Shown here piece by piece: positions 6,752 through 12,554 of a stretch of 12,554 nt of DNA (its first letter is position 1; every line of letters begins with the position of its first letter). The notes below the pieces were generated by a model that saw only the letters and a list, made by a program, of their open reading frames with translations, did not search any database and was not told the DNA's origin. Source of the DNA: Chloroflexota bacterium. GTDB lineage: Bacteria > Chloroflexota > Dehalococcoidia > SM23-28-2 > RBG-16-64-32. Where the stretch lies: the NCBI GenBank assembly GCA_022563285.1, contig JADFNQ010000016.1, positions 1 through 12,554 on the forward strand. Reading direction: 5' to 3'. A program made the position numbers and the translations under genes.

Positions 6752-7612
6752 ATGGGTCAATGGCTGAGGCTAGGCGATCTCGAACTGCTTGTGGTAAGCG
6801 ATGGCGTCCTCCGCCAGGACGCCGGCGCGGTGTTCGGCCTCACCCCCCGCGTGATGTGGGAGCCCTACGTGCCGGAGCTGGACGGTAAGCACCGGCTGCC
6901 CATGGGGCTGAACTGCATGGTCGTGCGCGGCGAGGGGAAGACGGTGCTGGTGGAGACCGGCGTTGGAACGAAGGCGAGCCGCCTGCCCGGCGCGGCAGTG
7001 ACTGAGGGGAGCGGCGCACTGCTCCGTAACCTGGAGCGGGAGGGCATCCGCCCCGAGGACGTGGACATCGTGGTGAACACCCACCTCCACTTCGACCACG
7101 CCGGCGGCAACACGCTCATCTCGGAGGGCAAGCCGGTGCCCGCGTTCCCCCGGGCGCGCTATCTGATCCAGAAGGGGGAGTGGCGGGTCGCCAGCAGCCC
7201 CAACGAGCGCACACGCGCCACCTATCTGGCGGAGAACTTCGAGCCGCTGGAGGACGCCCGCCAGGTCGAGCTGGTGGAGGGGGAGGTGGAGGTGATCAAG
7301 GGGCTGCGCCTGGTGCCCGCGCCCGGCCACACCGCCGACCACTGCATCGTGGAGCTGGACTCCGGCGGCGAGCTCGCGCTCTACGTGGGCGAGCTGGCCC
7401 AGCAGCCGGTTATGCTGGAGCGCATCGCCTGGATCTCCGCCTTCGACATCCTGCCCCTTGTGTCCCTGGAGACGAAGAAACGCGTCATCGAGCGGGCGCT
7501 GGAGCGGCGGGCGCTCATCGTCTCCGTGCACGCGCCCTATCCGGGCCTGGGGCGCCTGCGCCTGGAGGACTCCCGGCGCCGGTGGGAGCCGCTTGCCAGG
7601 AACGGCCAATGA
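6752..7612 (+). CDS. Metallo-beta-lactamase-fold hydrolase
   Basis: This 286-residue protein has the MBL fold with the metal-binding motif THLHFDHAGG (H111, H113, D115, H116), then H193 in APGHTADH and H260 in SVHAPYPGLGRL. The position that normally carries the metal-bridging Asp after the TADH segment reads Gly-Glu (E214 in YVGELAQQP), and the common Asp-Thr-Gly near 70 is Glu-Thr-Gly. The layout resembles the lactonase-like/thioesterase-like MBL subfamily, but the substrate cannot be deduced. No signal peptide is seen, so it is probably cytoplasmic. ATG at 6752 lies 15 nt after AGGAGG, a long spacer, but no closer in-frame start is seen. The stop overlaps the gcvT start by 4 nt, so it is translationally coupled to the glycine cleavage genes. 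A role in one-carbon or glyoxylate metabolism is an inference from position only. Confidence 0.88.
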   Translation: MGQWLRLGDLELLVVSDGVLRQDAGAVFGLTPRVMWEPYVPELDGKHRLPMGLNCMVVRGEGKTVLVETGVGTKASRLPGAAVTEGSGALLRNLEREGIRPEDVDIVVNTHLHFDHAGGNTLISEGKPVPAFPRARYLIQKGEWRVASSPNERTRATYLAENFEPLEDARQVELVEGEVEVIKGLRLVPAPGHTADHCIVELDSGGELALYVGELAQQPVMLERIAWISAFDILPLVSLETKKRVIERALERRALIVSVHAPYPGLGRLRLEDSRRRWEPLARNGQ

Positions 7613-8736
7613 GCGACGTGCCAGCCCCCACACTGCGCCGCACCTGCCTATACGAGGAGCACCTGAGCCTGGGCGCCCGCATGGTGCCGTTCTCCGGCTG
7701 GGAGATGCCCGTGCAGTACGGCGGCATCATCGAGGAGCACAATGCGGTGCGGCGGGCGGGCGGCATGTTCGACGTCTCCCACATGGGCCGCTTCGAGCTG
7801 CTCGGGCCGGAGGCCGCGGCGTTCCTGCGCTACGTCTGTACCTACGACATGGCCCGCCTCGCGCCCGGCCAGGGCCACTACGCCGTCGTCTGCAGGCCGG
7901 ACGGCGGCATCATGGACGACGTCTACGTCTACTGCCTGGCGGAAGACCGCTACATGCTGGTGGCCAACGCCTCCAACGCCGACAAGATCCGTGACTGGCT
8001 GCGACAGCACAGACCGCGGTTCAAGGCTGAGATCGCTGACATTCACACCTCCACCTGCATGATCGCCGTGCAGGGCCCGCAGGCCCTTGAGCGGCTGGCC
8101 CGGGTGATGGACACGGAGTTCGTACGGTCGCTGAAGCCGCGCGCCTGCGCCGAGACGGATTGGGAGGGCAAGCCCCTGTTCGCCTCGCGCACCGGTTACA
8201 CGGGTGAGGACGGGCTGGAGCTCGTGTCCCCCGCGCAGACCGGTCCGCGGCTGTGGCGCGCGCTCCTGGACGCCGGCATCACACCCTGCGGCCTGGGCGC
8301 CCGCGATACGCTGCGCCTGGAGGCCGCCCTCCTACTCTACGGGAACGACATGGACGAGACGGTCAACCCGTTCGAGGTGGGCCTGGGATGGGTGGTGACC
8401 TTGGACGACAGCGCCGAGTTCATAGGCCGGGCGGCCCTGATCCACGCCCGCGAGCGTGAGCCCGTACGCGCGCTGGCGTGCCTGAAGGCGGAGGAGAAGG
8501 GGGTGATGAGAGGCGGCCACCCCATCTTGCGTTCCGGCCAGGAGGTCGGTAAAGTCACCAGCGGCAGCTACTCGCCGGTCCTGGGCGTCAGCATCGGTAT
8601 GGGATTCGTTCCGCCGCAGATGGCAGCCGAGGGAACGGAGTTCGCGGTGGACGTCCGCGGCCGGCTCCTCCCGGCTAGGGTAGTGCGCCGCCCGTTCTAC
8701 AAGCGCCCCAAGGCCGGAAAGGAAAGCGAGGCTTAG
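7609..8736 (+). CDS. gcvT: Glycine cleavage system T-protein (aminomethyltransferase)
   Basis: T-protein takes the aminomethyl group carried by lipoylated H-protein and transfers the carbon to tetrahydrofolate, giving 5,10-methylene-THF and ammonia. The 375-residue product is of usual length. Family marks are FSGWEMPVQY (28-37), GGMFDVSHMGRF (51-62), the Asp pair D103/D104 in GGIMDDVYVY that corresponds to the catalytic aspartate region, RTGYTGEDGLEL, and the DTLRLEA segment. ATG at 7609 overlaps the stop of the metallo-hydrolase gene as ATGA. The frame is open further upstream, but that part reads as Arg/Gly/Pro-rich shadow of the upstream gene. gcvH follows with no intervening base. Confidence 0.95.
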   Translation: MSDVPAPTLRRTCLYEEHLSLGARMVPFSGWEMPVQYGGIIEEHNAVRRAGGMFDVSHMGRFELLGPEAAAFLRYVCTYDMARLAPGQGHYAVVCRPDGGIMDDVYVYCLAEDRYMLVANASNADKIRDWLRQHRPRFKAEIADIHTSTCMIAVQGPQALERLARVMDTEFVRSLKPRACAETDWEGKPLFASRTGYTGEDGLELVSPAQTGPRLWRALLDAGITPCGLGARDTLRLEAALLLYGNDMDETVNPFEVGLGWVVTLDDSAEFIGRAALIHAREREPVRALACLKAEEKGVMRGGHPILRSGQEVGKVTSGSYSPVLGVSIGMGFVPPQMAAEGTEFAVDVRGRLLPARVVRRPFYKRPKAGKESEA

Positions 8737-9150
8737 TTGATCATCCCGCCCGATCTCCGCTACACGAAGGAGCATGAGTGGGTACGCCTGGCTGACGGCC
8801 CTTCGGCAGGCTCAGGACAGGCTATCGGCACGGTGGGAATCACGGACTACGCCCAGGACCAGCTGGGCGATATCGTGTACGTGAGCCTGCCGGAGGCGGG
8901 CAAGCAGCTCACCCAGCTCGCCGTGTTCGGGGAGATCGAGTCCGTCAAGGCGGTGTCCGAGCTGTATTCGCCCGTCACCGGTAAGGTCGTCGAACCGAAC
9001 CAGGCCCTCACCGACAGCCCCGAGCTGATCAATGAATCGCCCTACGAACAGGGCTGGCTTATGAAGGTGCGCCTGGCCGACGAGAGCGAGATCCACAAGC
9101 TGCTCACCGCTGAACAGTACAGCGACTACATCGAGCGGGAGGGCGAATGA
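8737..9150 (+). CDS. gcvH: Glycine cleavage system H-protein with an eight-residue insertion
   Basis: H-protein is the lipoyl carrier that shuttles the aminomethyl group between the P-, T- and L-proteins. The start is TTG at 8737, immediately after the gcvT stop, with GCGAGG ending 5 nt upstream. The resulting N-terminus IPPDLRYTKEHEWVRL matches the family. The lipoylation lysine is K71 in GEIESVKAVSELYSP, and the C-terminal half is standard (SPVTGKVVEPN, then ESPYEQGWLMKV). The protein is 137 residues, longer than the usual 125-130. The excess is the segment PSAGSGQA at 22-29, encoded by an exact 24-nt block at 8800-8823 that looks like an inserted repeat. Removing it restores the family spacing between HEWVR and TVGITDYAQ. 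The frame is intact and the lipoyl site kept, so the protein is probably functional. The stop overlaps the gcvPA start by 4 nt. Confidence 0.95.
   Translation: MIIPPDLRYTKEHEWVRLADGPSAGSGQAIGTVGITDYAQDQLGDIVYVSLPEAGKQLTQLAVFGEIESVKAVSELYSPVTGKVVEPNQALTDSPELINESPYEQGWLMKVRLADESEIHKLLTAEQYSDYIEREGE
8800..8823 (+). repeat. Short interspersed repeat-like insertion inside gcvH
   Basis: The 24-nt block contains TTCGGCAGGCTCAGGACAG and encodes the eight residues that are extra in GcvH. The family alignment before and after it closes without gap when it is removed. From memory, it resembles dispersed elements of the CCTTCGACAAGCTCAGG type that are scattered through some Chloroflexota and other environmental genomes. 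I found no second exact copy in this window, so the repeat status rests on that recollection and on the clean insertion boundaries. Confidence 0.65.
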
Positions 9151-10463
9151 CCTCCTCCGCCCACCCCTACATCCCTAACACCGACGAGGACCGCCGCGCC
9201 ATGCTGGACGCCATCGGCGTGGCCACGGCGGACGAGCTGTTCGCCGACATCCCGCCGGAGCTGCGCATCGAAGGCCTGAACCTCTCTCCGGCGCTCCCGG
9301 AGCAGGAGCTGGTGCGGGAGATGGCCGCCCTGGCCGGGCGCAACCAGGTCCCCGGCGACGGCATGGCCTGCTTCCTGGGCGCCGGCGCCTACCGCCACTT
9401 CATCCCCAGCGTCGTCGGCCACGTGATCGGCCGCTCGGAGTTCTACACCGCCTACACCCCGTACCAGCCGGAGATCAGCCAGGGCACCCTGCAGACGATG
9501 TTCGAGCTGCAGTCCATGACCTGCGAGCTGATGGCGATGGACGTGGCCAACGCCGGCATGTACGACGGCGCCAGCGCCCTGGCCGAGGCCTGCCTCATGG
9601 CCTGCAACATCACCGGCCGCGACCGCATCGCCGTGCTGGACAGCGTCAACCAGGACTACGCGGCTGTGGTGCGTACCTACGCCCGCGGCCGCGGCCTGAC
9701 GGTGGACGTAGTAGCCGACGGCAACCTGAGCGCCGAGCATGCCTGCCTGGCCGTCCAGCACCCCAACTTCTTCGGCTGCCTTGAGGACGTCTGGTCACAC
9801 GAGGCGGCGGCCCACGCCACCGGCGCCCTCCTTATCGCCGTGGCCGACCCCATCTCGCTGGGGCTGCTGGCGCCGCCCGGCGGTTACAGTGCCGACATCG
9901 CCGTCGCCGAGGGGCAGAGCCTGGGCTGGCCGGTCGGCTTCGGCGGGCCCTACCTAGGGCTGTTCGCCTGCCGCCAGCAGTACCTGCGCCAGATGCCCGG
10001 TCGCATCGTCGGCCGCACCACGGACCTGGACGGCCGCACCGGCTACGTCCTCACCCTCCAGACGCGGGAGCAGCACATCCGGCGCGAGCGCGCCACCTCC
10101 AACATCTGCACCAGCCAGCAGCTCGTGGGGCTGGCCGCCGCCGTGTACCTGGCCGCGGTCGGCAAGCACGGCCTGCGCCAGATCGCCGAGACCTGCTACC
10201 ACAGGGCGCACTACGCGGCAGAGCGCATCGCCGCCCTGCCCGGCTACTCCCTGGCGTTCCCGACGCCCTTTTTCAAGGAGTTCACCGTCCGCTGCCCCAA
10301 ACCAGTCGAGGGGATACAGGAACTGCTGCTGGAGCAGGGCATAATCGGCGGCCTGGACGTCAGCGAGCGGGTGGAGAACGGGATGCTCCTCTGCGTCACG
10401 GAGGTCAACACGCGGGAAGAGATCGACCGTCTTATCGCGGCGCTGGCGGAGGTCAACCCATGA
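9147..10463 (+). CDS. gcvPA: Glycine dehydrogenase (decarboxylating) subunit 1
   Basis: This is the N-terminal half of the split P-protein, which works with GcvPB as a PLP-dependent glycine decarboxylase that loads the aminomethyl group onto H-protein. The 438-residue product is of normal length. Typical segments are YIPNTDEDRRAML near the start, FLGAGAYRHFIPSVVGHV, YTPYQPEISQGTLQTMFELQ, GMYDGASALAEA, the GGPYLGLFACR region and TSNICTSQQL. It carries no PLP lysine, as expected, because that residue is in subunit 2. ATG overlaps the gcvH stop and its own stop overlaps the gcvPB start, both as ATGA, so translation is coupled and 1:1 subunit supply is likely. Split P-protein is usual in Firmicutes, Thermotogae, Chloroflexota and archaea. 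Confidence 0.95.
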   Translation: MTSSAHPYIPNTDEDRRAMLDAIGVATADELFADIPPELRIEGLNLSPALPEQELVREMAALAGRNQVPGDGMACFLGAGAYRHFIPSVVGHVIGRSEFYTAYTPYQPEISQGTLQTMFELQSMTCELMAMDVANAGMYDGASALAEACLMACNITGRDRIAVLDSVNQDYAAVVRTYARGRGLTVDVVADGNLSAEHACLAVQHPNFFGCLEDVWSHEAAAHATGALLIAVADPISLGLLAPPGGYSADIAVAEGQSLGWPVGFGGPYLGLFACRQQYLRQMPGRIVGRTTDLDGRTGYVLTLQTREQHIRRERATSNICTSQQLVGLAAAVYLAAVGKHGLRQIAETCYHRAHYAAERIAALPGYSLAFPTPFFKEFTVRCPKPVEGIQELLLEQGIIGGLDVSERVENGMLLCVTEVNTREEIDRLIAALAEVNP

Positions 10464-11962
10464 CCACCGCCGAGCGAAGCAAAGCCAACCCCAAGACGGC
10501 AGACTTCGGCGCCAGCCTCACGTTTGACCTCAGCCGGCCCGGGCGCAGGGGCGTCCTGCTGCCGGAGCCGGACGTGCCGCAGGCCGAGCTGCCGGAGCCC
10601 CGCTTCCTGCGCTCGGACCTAGAGCTGCCGGAGCTATCGCAGAACCAGGTGGTCCGCTACTTCCTAGGGCTGAGCCGCCTCAACTACGGCGTGGACACGG
10701 GCTTCTATCCCCTCGGCTCCTGCACCATGAAGTACAACCCCAGGGTCAACGAGGACGTCGGCCGCCTGCCCGGCTTCACCCTGGTCCACCCCCTCCAGCC
10801 CCAGGCCACCATCCAGGGCGCGCTCGCCGTCCTCCACCAGCTCCAATCGGCCCTGGCGGCGATCACCGGCATGGACAGCATCGGCTTGGCCCCGGCCGCG
10901 GGCGCGCAGGGGGAGCTGTGCGGCATCCTCATGATCAAGACCTACCTGGAGGAGCGCGGCGAATCCGACCGCCGCCGCAAGGTCCTCATCCCTGACTCCG
11001 CTCACGGAACGAACCCGGCCACGGCGGCGATGTGTGGCTTCGAGGTCGTCACCATCCCCTCCGACCGCGTCGGCAACACCGATATGGCGGCCCTGGAGTC
11101 GGCCCTGGACGATGGCGTGGCGGCGATGATGCTCACCCTGCCTTCGACCCTGGGGCTGTTCGACCCCAACATCGAGCGTATCGCCGAGACGCTGCACCGC
11201 CACGGCGCCCTCCTCTACGGCGACGGCGCCAACCAGAACGCCTTCCTGGGCCGCGCCCGCTTCGGTGATTTGGGGTTCGACGTGGTGCACCTGAACCTGC
11301 ACAAGACGTTCTCCACCCCCCACGGCGGCGGCGGCCCCGGCGCCGGCCCCGTCTGCGTCAAGGCCAAGCTTGCCCCCTATCTGCCGGCGCCGGTCGTGGA
11401 GGCGGACGGGGACACGTACCGTCTCGCCACCCCGGAGCGCAGTATCGGCAAGACCACCGCCTTCCACGGCAGCTTCGGCGTCCTGGTACGCGCCCTGACC
11501 TACATCCGCTCTCTGGGCGCGGAGGGGCTGCGCGCCGTCAGCGAGAACGCCGTCATCAACGCCAACTACGTCCTCGCCCGCCTGCGCGGCGCCTACCACC
11601 TGCCCTACGACCACCCCTGCATGCACGAGGTGGTGTTCTCCGGCAGCCGGCAAAGGGCCAAAGGCGTCAAGACGCTGGACATCGCCAAGCGGCTCATCGA
11701 CTACGGCTTCCACCCGCCGACGATCTACTTCCCGCTCATCGTGGACGAGGCGCTGATGGTGGAGCCGACGGAGTCGGAGGGTAAGGAGGCGCTGGACGCC
11801 TTCTGCGAGGCGATGCTGGCGATTGCGCGGGAGGCGAAGGAGGAACCGGAGCTGGTGCGAGGCGCCCCCTACCAGGCCCCTCTGCGCCGCTTGGACGAGG
11901 CCACCGCCGCCCGCAGGCCGTACCTGCGCTGGCGGGCACCCGCACAAGGAGAAAGCGCTTGA
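10460..11962 (+). CDS. gcvPB: Glycine dehydrogenase (decarboxylating) subunit 2
   Basis: This is the PLP-binding half of the split glycine decarboxylase. The 500-residue product begins with the family's SRPGRRGVLLP segment near 25-35. It contains YPLGSCTMKYNP at 83-94, IPDSAHGTNPATA at 177-189, GDGANQNAF at 254-262 (Asp255 near the pyridine nitrogen), and the Schiff-base lysine K282 in NLHKTFSTPHGGGGPG. The C-terminal YFPLIVDEALMVEPTE stretch is also typical. ATG at 10460 overlaps the gcvPA stop. The following aminotransferase gene overlaps its stop by 3 nt. With gcvT, gcvH and gcvPA this leaves only the L-protein (dihydrolipoamide dehydrogenase) to be supplied from elsewhere in the genome. 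Confidence 0.95.
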   Translation: MTTAERSKANPKTADFGASLTFDLSRPGRRGVLLPEPDVPQAELPEPRFLRSDLELPELSQNQVVRYFLGLSRLNYGVDTGFYPLGSCTMKYNPRVNEDVGRLPGFTLVHPLQPQATIQGALAVLHQLQSALAAITGMDSIGLAPAAGAQGELCGILMIKTYLEERGESDRRRKVLIPDSAHGTNPATAAMCGFEVVTIPSDRVGNTDMAALESALDDGVAAMMLTLPSTLGLFDPNIERIAETLHRHGALLYGDGANQNAFLGRARFGDLGFDVVHLNLHKTFSTPHGGGGPGAGPVCVKAKLAPYLPAPVVEADGDTYRLATPERSIGKTTAFHGSFGVLVRALTYIRSLGAEGLRAVSENAVINANYVLARLRGAYHLPYDHPCMHEVVFSGSRQRAKGVKTLDIAKRLIDYGFHPPTIYFPLIVDEALMVEPTESEGKEALDAFCEAMLAIAREAKEEPELVRGAPYQAPLRRLDEATAARRPYLRWRAPAQGESA

Positions 11963-12554
11963 GCAACGACCCGGCGACCGGCCCAGACCAGACTTTCGGC
12001 GAGCTCGTCGTACCGGCGCGGCTGCTGCTGGGCCCCGGCCCCTCCAACGTCCACCCCCGCGTCTACCGGGCGATGATGGCGCCCGTCATCGGCTACCTGG
12101 ACCCGCAGTTCCTCCAGCTCCTGGACGATACGCAGCGCCCCCTGCGCGCCCTCTTCCGCACCGAGAACGACATGAGCATCGCCATCTCCGGAACCGGCAC
12201 GGCCGGTATGGAGACCGCGGTCTACAACGTCCTCGAGCCCGGCGACACGGCGATCGTCGGCATGAACGGCTTCTTCGGCGACCGCATCTCCCAGATGGCC
12301 CGCCGCTGCGGGGGCGAGGTCGTGCCCATCGAGGCCGAGTGGGGACGCATCATAGAGCCGGAGCAGGTCGAGGAGGCGCTCAAGGCGAACCCCGGCGCCA
12401 AGCTGGTCGCCATCGTCCACGGGGAGACCAGCACCGGCATCCTCCAGCCGCTGGAGGAGATCTCGCGCATCGTCCACGCCCACGACGCGCTGCTGCTGGT
12501 GGACGCCGTCACCTCTCTGTCCGGCTGTGAGCTGCGCATCGACGACTGGGGTGT
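11959..12554 (+). CDS. Class V aminotransferase, alanine/serine-glyoxylate type (runs off right edge)
   Basis: The visible 198 residues are the N-terminal part of a fold-type I, class V PLP aminotransferase. They have the alanine-glyoxylate / serine-glyoxylate / serine-pyruvate pattern: LLLGPGPSNVHPRVYRAM, HLDP-like IGYLDPQFLQLLDDTQ, the cofactor-phosphate motif ISGTGTAGMETAVYN, MNGFFGDRISQMARRCGG, and VHGETSTGILQPL followed by LLLVDAVTSLSG with the PLP-ring Asp. The PLP lysine lies beyond the edge. The start is TTG at 11959 in TTGA, overlapping the gcvPB stop, with AAGGAG at 11946-11951 and a 7-nt spacer. Such enzymes make glycine from glyoxylate, so its place after the glycine cleavage genes fits a glyoxylate-to-C1 route. 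The amino donor (alanine or serine) cannot be told. Phosphoserine or purine-catabolism (ureidoglycine-glyoxylate) relatives are alternatives. Confidence 0.87.
   Translation, partial: MSNDPATGPDQTFGELVVPARLLLGPGPSNVHPRVYRAMMAPVIGYLDPQFLQLLDDTQRPLRALFRTENDMSIAISGTGTAGMETAVYNVLEPGDTAIVGMNGFFGDRISQMARRCGGEVVPIEAEWGRIIEPEQVEEALKANPGAKLVAIVHGETSTGILQPLEEISRIVHAHDALLLVDAVTSLSGCELRIDDWG

Noticed and set aside
7180..7608. Extension of gcvT upstream to 7180
   Set aside because: It overlaps the metallo-hydrolase gene in another frame and is low-complexity. T-protein homologues start near the Met at 7609, which forms the ATGA junction.
10299..10320. gcvPA segment encoding CPKPVEG, which resembles the reverse complement of the repeat family
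   Set aside because: Only about 15 of 21 bases match, and a Pro-x-Pro-Val-Glu stretch occurs naturally at this place in GcvPA proteins. There is no length excess to suggest insertion.
10664..11947. 427-codon minus-strand open frame opposite gcvPB
   Set aside because: Same type of GC-skew shadow, with low-complexity Gly/Val/Asp/His composition and no ribosome binding site, opposite a gene with all GcvPB motifs.

Overview
The window is a compact, GC-rich bacterial chromosome segment. It carries two divergent gene blocks that point away from a short intergenic region at about 6600-6751. The split P-protein of the glycine cleavage system (GcvPA plus GcvPB), a T-box leader on a branched-chain amino acid operon, a geranylgeranyl-reductase-family flavoprotein, TTG start codons and a short interspersed GC-rich repeat together suggest a member of the Chloroflexota, perhaps Dehalococcoidia or a relative. 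This assignment is inferred from family knowledge and no marker gene is present to prove it. I saw no rRNA, tRNA, CRISPR array, phage or transposase gene.

Left block, minus strand (6599 down to 1). ilvE (branched-chain aminotransferase) is followed by a five-helix membrane protein with a bacterial PH-like domain, a geranylgeranyl-reductase-family FAD enzyme, and a small DUF192 protein with a probable lipoprotein signal. A strong sigma70-type promoter (TTGACT-17-TACAAT) then starts a second unit: a leader of roughly 280 nt that I read as a transcriptional T-box riboswitch, then ilvD (dihydroxy-acid dehydratase), then ilvB (acetolactate synthase large subunit), which runs off the left edge. IlvB, IlvD and IlvE catalyse three of the four common steps of valine/isoleucine synthesis. 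The T-box specifier is most plausibly a CUC leucine codon, and the antiterminator bulge UGGU fits a tRNA with discriminator base A.

Right block, plus strand (6752 to 12554). A metallo-beta-lactamase-fold hydrolase, gcvT, gcvH, gcvPA, gcvPB and a class V aminotransferase of the alanine/serine-glyoxylate type (cut by the right edge) are stacked with 4-nt overlaps or no gap. This is a glycine cleavage operon lacking only the L-protein, tied to a probable glyoxylate-to-glycine aminotransferase. The product set suggests conversion of glyoxylate to glycine and on to methylene-tetrahydrofolate, CO2 and ammonia.

The most notable points are three. The T-box leader had not been separated from ilvD by simple ORF calling, because a GTG inside the conserved T-box motif mimics a start codon. 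An exact 24-nt in-frame insertion in gcvH looks like a dispersed repeat that landed in a coding gene and added eight residues upstream of the lipoylated lysine. The metallo-hydrolase fused translationally to the gcv operon has Glu where its family normally has the metal-bridging Asp. The window otherwise looks like ordinary, well-organised central metabolism, and I do not see a wholly new system.
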